In this document: positions 1 to 6,366 of the stretch, piece by piece | How positions within the stretch are numbered: position 1 is the first letter of the stretch | Layout of the letters: every line of letters begins with the position of its first letter | NCBI GenBank assembly: GCA_964549245.1 | Contig: CAZJUO010000036.1 | Span: forward strand, 1 to 11,409 | DNA length: 11,409 nt | From: CAZJUO01 sp964549245 | GTDB taxonomy: Bacteria; Patescibacteriota; Patescibacteriia; UBA10025; JAHIVO01 | Direction of reading: 5' to 3' | Made by a program: the position numbers and the translations under genes | Notes under the pieces: generated by a model | The model's input: the letters and a program-made list of their open reading frames with translations, nothing else | Database searches by the model: none | What the model was told of the DNA's origin: nothing

Positions 1-62
1 TTTTCATATGCCCTTAAGCTTATCAGAAAGTGCAATATGTCTGTGCACATTACCCTATCAAC

Positions 63-91
63 TTGTTTTTTTAATGAAAAACTGGTATAAT
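63..91 (+). promoter_or_regulatory. Sigma70-type promoter of murJ, giving a near-leaderless mRNA
   Basis: The -35 element TTGTTT lies at 63-68. After a 17-nt spacer comes a perfect -10 TATAAT at 86-91, preceded by TGG at 83-85, which is an extended -10 motif. Transcription should start about 6-7 nt after the -10, near 97-99, and the ATG is at 101. The leader would therefore be only 2-4 nt, with no room for a Shine-Dalgarno site. The hexamers and spacing are read directly; the start point is inferred. Confidence 0.75.
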
Positions 92-100
92 ATTTGCATT

Positions 101-1726
101 ATGTGGCATAAAGTATGGCATAAATTAACCACCACCTTAACCGGTGGTGCAATTATTATCGCTAGCGCTTCAATTGTTAGTAAGATTCTAGGTTTGTTGC
201 GGGATCGTTTACTGGCCGGTCATTTTGGCGCGGGTGATGAGCTGGATATTTATTATGCCGCTTTTCGGATACCTGATATTGTGTTTAATGTTTTGGTTCT
301 CGGTGCGTTGTCAGCCGCTTTTGTGCCGGTTTTCGTCGAATACATACAAAAAGCCAAAGAAGACCCGACACGCAAGCAGGAAATATGGGAGTTGGCTAAC
401 TCTTTGTTGCATGTACTGCTGATAGGTCTATTGGTAATAGGGGCTTTATTTTTTATATTTGCGCCCTATCTAATTCCGCTCATTGCGCCGGGGTTTACTC
501 CCGAAAAACAGCAAACCACTGTAGCCATGACCAGGGTTATGCTGACAGCTATATTATTTTTTGGCATTAGCAATATTGTTACCGGTATACTGAATTCATT
601 TAAACGTTATGTATACTTTGCTTTTGCTCCAGTAGCCTACAACATGGGAATTATATTTGGCATTGCCGCGTTGGTACCGTTGTATGGTGTTTTTGGCTTA
701 GCCTATGGAGTTGTCATTGGGGCGTTTTTGCACTTAATAATACAAATACCGGGTTTGCTAAAAACGGGGTATGCATACAAATTGAAATGCAATATTCACC
801 ATCCAGGAGTCCGGACCATCGGAAAATTGATGCTGCCCCGTACGTTTGGACTGGCAGTAAACCAGATTGATCAGCTGGTCAGCGTGATTATCGGCTCGAC
901 TCTGGCGGCTGGTTCAGTAGCCGTTTTTAATTTGGCCAATAATCTGCAAAGTTTTCCTACCAGTGTATTCGGCATTTCAATCGCTATTGCCTCGTTTCCA
1001 TTTTTTAGCGAATCATTTGCCCAGCGGGATAAGACCATGTTTGTAGGGCATTTTTCAAAAAGCTTCCGGCGCATACTTTTTTTAATAATACCGGTTTCAG
1101 TACTATTACTATTGCTGCGCGCACAAGTAGTCCGCATCGTTTTGGGCACCGGGGCTTTTGACTGGAATGACACGTATTATACCGCGCAAATCCTGGGGTT
1201 TTTTGCCATATCGCTCTTTGCCCAAAGCCTAATACCGCTGTTAGCCAGGTCATTTTACGCGTGGCAGGATACAAAAACGCCGGTTAAAATCGCTATCTTA
1301 GCAGTGGTCGTCAATATCGGAGGCGCACTGCTGTTTACGCGCCTGTACGGGGTAATTGGCTTAGGATTGGCTTTTTCTATAGCCAGCTGTATCCATATGC
1401 TCATCCTGCTTGTTGCTTTGCGTTTGCGCATGGGGTATCTCGATGATAAAAGAATTATTGTTTCCGTTATGAAAATAGTATGCATTTCTGCTGTCATGGG
1501 AGGTTTTGTGGTAGCAACGGAGTACTTTTTAGCAGCGGGAGTAAATATGCAGACCTTTATCGGTATTTTAATACAAGGTGTGGGAGCAGCAGCTATTGGC
1601 ATTATTGTCTATCTGATATTGGCATTGGTTACTAAGTGTGATGAAATAACCATACTATATAATTGGCTTACCAAAGTAAAAAAGCAAATATTTAATCATC
1701 ATAACGGACAGCCAGATGGAAAATAA
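101..1726 (+). CDS. murJ: MurJ/MviN lipid II flippase
   Basis: This is a polytopic inner-membrane protein of the MOP superfamily, MVF branch, which flips undecaprenyl-linked peptidoglycan precursor (lipid II) to the outer face of the membrane. The protein has 541 residues, close to the family norm, and consists of repeated hydrophobic segments consistent with about 14 TM helices. The N-terminal family signature is clear: SKILGLLRDRLLAGHFGAG at residues 27-45 with arginines at 34 and 36, then AAFRIPD near 53-59 and LGALSAAFVPVF near 67-78. The reading frame is open back to position 8, but I chose the ATG at 101 because the promoter overlaps the upstream part and family similarity begins just after it. 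The end overlaps the ATG at 1716 of the broken lepA copy by 11 nt, which suggests murJ and lepA were once directly coupled. The N-terminus reads MWHKVWHK, a small internal repeat. Confidence 0.93.
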   Translation: MWHKVWHKLTTTLTGGAIIIASASIVSKILGLLRDRLLAGHFGAGDELDIYYAAFRIPDIVFNVLVLGALSAAFVPVFVEYIQKAKEDPTRKQEIWELANSLLHVLLIGLLVIGALFFIFAPYLIPLIAPGFTPEKQQTTVAMTRVMLTAILFFGISNIVTGILNSFKRYVYFAFAPVAYNMGIIFGIAALVPLYGVFGLAYGVVIGAFLHLIIQIPGLLKTGYAYKLKCNIHHPGVRTIGKLMLPRTFGLAVNQIDQLVSVIIGSTLAAGSVAVFNLANNLQSFPTSVFGISIAIASFPFFSESFAQRDKTMFVGHFSKSFRRILFLIIPVSVLLLLLRAQVVRIVLGTGAFDWNDTYYTAQILGFFAISLFAQSLIPLLARSFYAWQDTKTPVKIAILAVVVNIGGALLFTRLYGVIGLGLAFSIASCIHMLILLVALRLRMGYLDDKRIIVSVMKIVCISAVMGGFVVATEYFLAAGVNMQTFIGILIQGVGAAAIGIIVYLILALVTKCDEITILYNWLTKVKKQIFNHHNGQPDGK

Positions 1727-1730
1727 TACA

Positions 1731-1766
1731 ATCAGGAATTTTTGCATCATTGCTCATATTGACCAC
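1731..1766 (+). repeat. First copy of the direct repeat at the lepA start
   Basis: This 36-nt segment encodes IRNFCIIAHIDH and matches 1843-1878 with two substitutions (C to A at 1733 and at 1748), both in third codon positions. Upstream of it the two copies diverge (ENNT versus NKL), and downstream the palindromic insert follows. Confidence 0.9.
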
Positions 1767-1801
1767 CCCATACCATGTTCACTTCGTTCACAGGTACGGG
1801 G
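1766..1801 (+). repeat. Short palindromic element inserted in the lepA 5' copy
   Basis: The stem pairs CCCC (1766-1769) with GGGG (1798-1801) and TACC (1771-1774) with GGTA (1793-1796), across one A/C mismatch at 1770/1797. After a bulged A at 1775, TGT (1776-1778) pairs with ACA (1790-1792). The loop is 11 nt. On the minus strand the mismatch becomes a G-U wobble, so the hairpin folds better there. The loop region contains the direct repeat GTTCAC-TTC-GTTCAC. The insert proper, 1767-1799, is 33 nt and keeps the frame. It has no T-run after it, so it is not a terminator. It resembles REP-like or Rickettsia-type palindromic elements in behaviour. No second copy was seen in this window. Confidence 0.65.
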
Positions 1802-1830
1802 CAAGACTCATACTCTTAATCGTATATTAG

Positions 1831-3648
1831 ATGAATAAACTAATAAGGAATTTTTGCATAATTGCTCATATTGACCACGGCAAATCAACTTTAGCTGACA
1901 GGTTTTTGGAAATTACCAAAACGATAGACAAACGGGACATGAAAGAGCAGGTATTGGACCAAATGGATCTGGAGCGTGAGCGGGGAATCACCATCAAACT
2001 GCAACCGGTGCGCATGCACTATAAGGATATGATTTTTAACCTGATAGACACCCCCGGGCACGTTGATTTTTCATATGAAGTATCACGCTCGTTGGCGGCG
2101 GTCGAGGGCGCTATTTTGCTGGTAGATGCTACGCAGGGGATCGAAGCCCAGACGCTAGCCAACCTGTATTTGGCGCTTGAGCAAGATTTAGTCATTATAC
2201 CGGTGATAAATAAAATTGATTTGCCTAATGCGTCTGTAGAACAAGTCAGGAGCGATATAGTGAAACTATTGGGCTGTGCCCCGGAAGAAGTGTTATTAGT
2301 TTCAGCTAAAACCGGGCAGGGTGTGACTGATGTGCTGGATACTATCATGAGCAAAGTGCCTGCTCCGTCTGGGGCCGTTGACAAACCATTGCAGATATTG
2401 GTTTTTGATTCTTTTTTTGATGAATACAAAGGCGTAGTGGCCTATGGGCGAGTAGTGCAAGGTGAATGCCAGGCGCAGGACGAAATAGAATTTATGGCCA
2501 GTAAAAAACACGCTGAATGCCTAGAGGTGGGAGTGTTTAAACCACAGCTGGAAAAACAATCATGCCTAAAAGCGGGCGAAATAGGCTTTGTTACTACCGG
2601 TTTGAAGGACATACAATACTGCCGGGTGGGTGATACCATAACGCATCATCGAAAACCTTCAGACAAAGCCTTAGCAGGATATAAAGAATTAAAACCTATG
2701 GTCTTTGCCGGCGTGTACTGCAAGGAAGGCGACGACTATCCAAATTTACGGGAGGCGATTTCAAAAATTGCCTTAAATGACGCCTCACTGCACTACGAAC
2801 CGGATCATTCCAAAGCCTTGGGGTTTGGTTTTCGATGCGGTTTTTTGGGTATCCTGCACTTGGAAATATTTCAAGAGCGTATTTCACGTGAATACGATCT
2901 TGATATCATCGTAACAGCTCCCTCCGTGGGATATCGCGTATTATTAAATGAAGCAGGCTTTCGTGCCATGCAGAGAAAAGATAAGCAAAATAAGGATAAA
3001 GAGCTGATTATCACCAGCCCGCTTTTATTGCCCGAGGCAATGCATATAGAAAGTATTGAGGAGCCCTGGGTTAGCCTGGATGTTATTGCCCCGTCAAAAT
3101 ATATCGGCTCGATTATGGATTTAGTGCAGGATAAAAAGGGGGTGTACAAAAATACGCAGTATATCGATGAAGATAAGGTATATCTTCAGTATGAAATGCC
3201 TTTGACTGGAATTTTGATAGATTTTTATGATAAACTTAAGAGTATCACCGCGGGATACGGGTCGATGAACTATGAAATGCTGGGTTATCGCGAATGCCAG
3301 GTGCAGCGCCTTGATATTATGGTAGCGGATGAACAAGTGCCGGCCTTAGCTACGATAATATATAAAGATGAAGCTTATAGGACAGGGCGCACCATCGTGG
3401 ATAACCTAAAGAAGCTTTTGCCGCGGCAAATGTTTGAAGTGAAAATACAAGCGGCTATTGGCGGTAAAATCATCGCCTCAAATAAGATACCCGCACTCCG
3501 GAAAGACGTTACCGCCAAACTTTACGGGGGAGATGTTACCAGGAAAAGAAAATTGCTGGAAAAGCAGAAAAAAGGCAAGAAAAAGATGAAGCAGTTAGGT
3601 AAGGTCGATATTCCGCAAGAAGCTTTTTTAGCGGTTCTAAAGCGATAG
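1831..3648 (+). CDS. lepA: Elongation factor 4 (LepA GTPase)
   Basis: LepA is a cytoplasmic translational GTPase that acts on ribosomes and is related to EF-G. The protein has 605 residues, near the usual 600. The G motifs are intact: AHIDHGKS at residues 12-19, RERGITIK near 49-56, DTPGH at 73-77, NKID at 127-130 and SAKTG further on. The C-terminal domain shows YGGDVTRKRKLLEKQKKGKK and ends VPQ-like (DIPQEAFLAVLKR), the diagnostic LepA tail. The ATG at 1831 is the only plausible start before the G1 motif in this frame. It has no Shine-Dalgarno sequence; instead the stop codon of the upstream broken copy overlaps it (ATGAATAA, 1831-1838), so termination-reinitiation is a likely way to start. 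The 3' end overlaps the end of a convergent small ORF by 12 nt. Confidence 0.96.
   Translation: MNKLIRNFCIIAHIDHGKSTLADRFLEITKTIDKRDMKEQVLDQMDLERERGITIKLQPVRMHYKDMIFNLIDTPGHVDFSYEVSRSLAAVEGAILLVDATQGIEAQTLANLYLALEQDLVIIPVINKIDLPNASVEQVRSDIVKLLGCAPEEVLLVSAKTGQGVTDVLDTIMSKVPAPSGAVDKPLQILVFDSFFDEYKGVVAYGRVVQGECQAQDEIEFMASKKHAECLEVGVFKPQLEKQSCLKAGEIGFVTTGLKDIQYCRVGDTITHHRKPSDKALAGYKELKPMVFAGVYCKEGDDYPNLREAISKIALNDASLHYEPDHSKALGFGFRCGFLGILHLEIFQERISREYDLDIIVTAPSVGYRVLLNEAGFRAMQRKDKQNKDKELIITSPLLLPEAMHIESIEEPWVSLDVIAPSKYIGSIMDLVQDKKGVYKNTQYIDEDKVYLQYEMPLTGILIDFYDKLKSITAGYGSMNYEMLGYRECQVQRLDIMVADEQVPALATIIYKDEAYRTGRTIVDNLKKLLPRQMFEVKIQAAIGGKIIASNKIPALRKDVTAKLYGGDVTRKRKLLEKQKKGKKKMKQLGKVDIPQEAFLAVLKR
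1843..1878 (+). repeat. Second copy of the direct repeat, inside intact lepA
   Basis: This is the partner of 1731-1766 (34 of 36 identical), encoding IRNFCIIAHIDH just before GKST of the intact P-loop. The copies are 112 nt apart. Confidence 0.9.
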
Positions 3649-3738
3649 GGCGGGCATGATAGAAAAGAATACCATGCTCAAAACGCCTACCACTACAATA
3701 ATAATCCAAATTAAGCGTATCGTCTTTTTTTTAGGCAT
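3637..3738 (-). CDS. Small single-pass membrane protein (33 aa), hypothetical
   Basis: Read on the minus strand from ATG (3738-3736) to TAG (3639-3637), this gives a basic N-terminus MPKKKTIR, then a hydrophobic stretch LIWIIIVVVGVLSMVFFSIM of one membrane-span length, and a short tail PALSL. The positive-inside charge pattern and TM-length hydrophobic core make a real small membrane protein more likely than chance. It also fills the only lepA-to-PH-gene spacer, where no plus-strand gene exists. I have an impression that similar tiny Lys-rich IWII-type proteins occur in CPR genomes, but could not check it. There is no clear Shine-Dalgarno sequence. It is the only minus-strand gene proposed here and overlaps lepA by 12 nt at the convergent ends. 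Function is unknown. Confidence 0.5.
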   Translation of the reverse strand: MPKKKTIRLIWIIIVVVGVLSMVFFSIMPALSL

Positions 3739-3746
3739 AGGAAATA

Positions 3747-4337
3747 ATGTTTGAACAAAAGTTACTAAAAAATTTAAAAGAGGAAGAAAACGTAATTGAA
3801 ATCGTGCGAAAATACCCTCTGGTTTTCGCGGCTCCTACTATAGTCAGTATTCTGTTTATCATTATACCATTTTTTTTGATGTACCCGCTATTCAGGTGGT
3901 CAAATTGGGGAGTGGTAGTCTTTTTTGTTTTGGTTGGTATCGGAATATTATTAGCCTTGCGGGTTTTTGTGATATATTCCTACAATGTGTTTATGATAAC
4001 CAACGAACGGATTATTGATATTGATCAGCGCGGGTTGTTCGACAGGACTGTTTCCGAGATAACGTATGATAAAATTCAAGACGTGAGCTTCCGGAGAAAA
4101 GGCGTGCTACAAACCGTATTACACTATGGTAATGTTATTGTACAAACCGCCAGCAGTCAAGTGAATATTGAGCTGAATGGCGTAAAGAATCCCGAGTATG
4201 TTCAGCAAGTAATCGTCGAAACGCAAAAAGAAGTTGCCAGCCGCCATCCTTCCAACGATTCAATCACCAAGCTGGTTGAGAAATTGGACGCCATACGGGA
4301 GGAAGGCGATACGCCGTCAGATTCGAAGCATAACTAA
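3747..4337 (+). CDS. Bacterial PH domain (bPH2, YdbS-like) membrane protein
   Basis: The 196-residue protein has two adjacent TM helices (about 26-46 and 53-75) followed by a cytoplasmic-type bacterial Pleckstrin-homology domain (about 78-160). The PH domain shows the bPH2 pattern: YNVFMITNERII, a short GLFDR turn, EITYDKIQDVSFRRKGVLQ, then YGNVIVQTAS. The C-terminus (161-196) is charged and probably disordered. The molecular role of such proteins is not settled; they are generally treated as envelope-associated binding or scaffold proteins. AGGA sits only about 4 nt from the ATG, so it is a poor ribosome site. Seven nucleotides separate its stop from the next ATG, indicating cotranscription with the following membrane protein. 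Confidence 0.85.
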   Translation: MFEQKLLKNLKEEENVIEIVRKYPLVFAAPTIVSILFIIIPFFLMYPLFRWSNWGVVVFFVLVGIGILLALRVFVIYSYNVFMITNERIIDIDQRGLFDRTVSEITYDKIQDVSFRRKGVLQTVLHYGNVIVQTASSQVNIELNGVKNPEYVQQVIVETQKEVASRHPSNDSITKLVEKLDAIREEGDTPSDSKHN

Positions 4338-4344
4338 TAATTGT

Positions 4345-5109
4345 ATGTTTTTATTAAAACGGTATATTCCATTTTTAAGCGCCATTACTATATTGGTACT
4401 GTTTGAAATCTGGATAGCCAATCACGAACTTCTGTATTATATTGCGGGAGCCGTTATAATGACGGTTGTACTTTCACTGTGGATATTGGCCGGAGGTTCG
4501 ATTTTTTCCAGGAAGATATGGAGTTATTTGCCCACTCCCTTACTCTTTATTTTGGCGGCGCTGTTATTTTTTGTTTTAATAGATTTGACCGTATTACGCC
4601 AGCTGTATGCAATAATTATCTCCTTGGTCTATTTGCTGATTACTAAAAATATTCATTCATTTCTTTATCATACGAAAGAATACCAGCCGTACGCTTTGGA
4701 GAATATTTATAGCTACGTAAATCTTACCTCACTATTTTTGTATTATGCGGCTTTTTACGGCACCATATTATTTTTGGGGTGGCCGTCATGGCTGCTGACA
4801 GCGATGGCTGTGATAATCACGGCTTTTTTATATATGAGGACATTGTGGTCATATAAGATTGAATGGAAAAAAAGTAAGTTGTACATTGCTGTTGCCGCGA
4901 TAGTATTAGGACAGAGTTTTTATATTATTGGCTCTCTGCCCACGAGTTTTTTATTCAACGCGCTGATCCTGTCTCTCATATATTATTTGTACATGAACAT
5001 TAGCAAGGATTATTTAAGAAATATTATTTCAACGAAAAAAATAAGACAATATGTATATATTAGTGCGGCTATCGGCGTCATTTCGATAGCTACGGTCCGC
5101 TGGTATTAA
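4345..5109 (+). CDS. Polytopic membrane protein of unknown function (254 aa)
   Basis: I do not recognise this family. The protein is almost entirely hydrophobic, with about eight or nine predicted TM segments (near 8-25, 29-48, 62-79, 84-99, 125-143, 146-165, 177-195, 200-217 and 233-250). A short loop between the fourth and fifth segments carries KNIHSFLYHTKEYQPYALEN, the most polar and perhaps most conserved part. No transporter, protease or glycosyltransferase motif is visible. The frame is open further upstream to 4234, but that would overlap the PH gene by over 100 nt, and MFLLKRYIPF at 4345 is a natural membrane-protein start (positive charges before the first TM). It lies between the PH-domain gene (7-nt gap) and the HtrA-like gene (11-nt gap), so an envelope role is likely. 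Confidence 0.75.
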   Translation: MFLLKRYIPFLSAITILVLFEIWIANHELLYYIAGAVIMTVVLSLWILAGGSIFSRKIWSYLPTPLLFILAALLFFVLIDLTVLRQLYAIIISLVYLLITKNIHSFLYHTKEYQPYALENIYSYVNLTSLFLYYAAFYGTILFLGWPSWLLTAMAVIITAFLYMRTLWSYKIEWKKSKLYIAVAAIVLGQSFYIIGSLPTSFLFNALILSLIYYLYMNISKDYLRNIISTKKIRQYVYISAAIGVISIATVRWY

Positions 5110-5120
5110 TAAATTACATT

Positions 5121-6356
5121 ATGAAACCAAAAACAAGCCCAACCTCACCCAAAGCTAAAAAACGAAACAGTAAGGAGTCTATCGAAGAACTGTATAAAGA
5201 AAATATGCAGGTCATTGAAAAACCGAAGAACAGAAAACTCGGTAATTTTATCGGCCTCCTGCTGTTTGTTCTGGTATTTGGTTTTTTGTCAGCCTGTATT
5301 GGGTTACTTGTGTTGGTATCGTACGGATCTGACATACCGTTTTTGAATAAAATAGCGGTTTTTTCAAATCAAGGCCAGCAGCCGTCCATTATACTTGGCA
5401 CTAAGCGGAGCGCCAGCACGGCCGATGATATAAGAAAACTAGCCCAAGAGACGAAAAAAAGCATTATTCAATTATATATAAAACCAGAAGACGCTGATAA
5501 TTCAATTGATGGTGTATACCAGCCGCAAAATTTTATTGGTAGCGCTATAGTATTGTCCAACGATGGTTATTTAGTGGTGCTTGATGAAAAAATACAAGGA
5601 CAGGATGAAGCATCAATAGTAGGCATCTCATATGATGGAAGTGTGTATGCCGTTGAGTCGGCAATAGATGATCCAGCCAGTCCGTATTCCTTTGTTAAAG
5701 TTGAGGCTAGTGATTTAACGAGTGTTTCAATGGCAGTGAGTAATTCGGTATTGTACCAAAGTGAACTAATATTGGTGGGTCGGAGTGATATTCGATCCGA
5801 ACCCATTATTGGCAAGACGGCAGTCAGCCAGCCAAGATTTATCTCTGTTAATCAAGAAAGTGATTATCTTTTTTCATCCGAGGCGTATAATTACCGTATG
5901 CTTTTAGAAAATGGCATAGGCCAAAATTTCCAAGATTATATTGCCTTTTCATTGCAACAAGAGGCAGTGGGAGCAGTAACCATAGTTGACGGAAGCACCG
6001 TGATAGTGCCGTTGTGGCAGCTATCCAGTATAATAGGAACTGTTTTGGAAGACCAAGAAGTAAAACGGCCATACCTGGGCATTGAGTATATCAATCTCGA
6101 ACAGGCAATTACATTATCTTTTGAGGTACAGCAACAGCAGGGTGCTTATATACGATCAGTAGCCGAAGATAGTCCTGCCGAAAAAGCAGATTTGCGAATG
6201 GGGGATATTATTACCAAAGCTGATTCAGAGACAGTAGAGGCAAAAAAAGATTTATCTGAAATCGTGTTAAGCAAGGAGGCTGGTGATTCTTGTACCCTAA
6301 CAATCATTAGGGAGGGGGAGGAAATGAGCAAAAAAATTATTTTAGGAGAGCTATAA
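5121..6356 (+). CDS. Membrane-anchored HtrA-like protein with PDZ domain, protease triad lost
   Basis: The 411-residue protein has a charged cytoplasmic N-terminus (1-40), one TM helix (about 41-67), a degraded trypsin-like domain (about 105-310) and a C-terminal PDZ domain (about 315-408, starting RPYLGIEYI, with GAYIRSVAEDSPAEKADLRMGD typical of HtrA). The layout is that of DegP/DegS-type proteases, but the catalytic sites do not survive. GSAIVLSNDGYLVVLDEK (140-157) aligns with the usual GSG-I--DGYI-TNNHV, with EK where HV should be. DPASPYSFVKVEA (184-196) replaces the D-LAVLK segment and lacks its Asp. QEAVGAVTIVDG (280-291) replaces GNSGGPL--DG and lacks the Ser. It is therefore probably a non-proteolytic sensor, chaperone or adaptor on the outer membrane face. 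It ends 10 nt before a secreted subtilase gene. The alignment was made by eye. Confidence 0.82.
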   Translation: MKPKTSPTSPKAKKRNSKESIEELYKENMQVIEKPKNRKLGNFIGLLLFVLVFGFLSACIGLLVLVSYGSDIPFLNKIAVFSNQGQQPSIILGTKRSASTADDIRKLAQETKKSIIQLYIKPEDADNSIDGVYQPQNFIGSAIVLSNDGYLVVLDEKIQGQDEASIVGISYDGSVYAVESAIDDPASPYSFVKVEASDLTSVSMAVSNSVLYQSELILVGRSDIRSEPIIGKTAVSQPRFISVNQESDYLFSSEAYNYRMLLENGIGQNFQDYIAFSLQQEAVGAVTIVDGSTVIVPLWQLSSIIGTVLEDQEVKRPYLGIEYINLEQAITLSFEVQQQQGAYIRSVAEDSPAEKADLRMGDIITKADSETVEAKKDLSEIVLSKEAGDSCTLTIIREGEEMSKKIILGEL

Positions 6357-6366
6357 CGTTATTTCT

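Larger units (their letters stand above)
1716..1838 (+). pseudogene. Truncated duplicate of the lepA 5' end, interrupted in frame
   Basis: This 40-codon reading frame begins with an ATG overlapping the murJ 3' end. It encodes M-ENNT-IRNFCIIAHIDH, the LepA N-terminus and first half of the P-loop. At exactly the point where GKST should follow, 33 nt (1767-1799) are inserted in frame, encoding PIPCSLRSQVR. The frame then resumes with GKTHTLNRILDE, resembling the expected GKSTLADRFLE, and stops at TAA 1836-1838. From IRN to HIDH the DNA matches the intact gene at 34 of 36 positions, and both differences are synonymous third bases. No GTPase can be made from this. It could be a decayed copy, a translated leader that couples murJ to lepA, or an assembly join of two strain variants. 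Similarity before the insert is certain; similarity after it is probable only at protein level. Confidence 0.7.

Noticed and set aside
1..50. Possible divergent gene starting on the minus strand at 50
   Set aside because: Only about 16 codons are visible before the edge, with no recognisable motif; the TGTGCACA palindrome nearby is too short to call an operator.
8..100. N-terminal extension of murJ by 31 codons
   Set aside because: The segment contains the -35 and -10 promoter boxes and has no MurJ similarity; family similarity begins after the ATG at 101.
1777..1791. GTTCAC-TTC-GTTCAC as a CRISPR-like repeat
   Set aside because: There are only two 6-nt copies with a 3-nt spacer; it is the loop of the palindromic element.
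1766..1801. Hairpin as a rho-independent terminator of murJ
   Set aside because: No T-run follows the stem, and the insert keeps the reading frame.
4234..4344. Upstream start for the polytopic membrane protein
   Set aside because: It would overlap the PH-domain gene by over 100 nt with a polar, arginine-rich, non-membrane sequence; the ATG at 4345 fits better.
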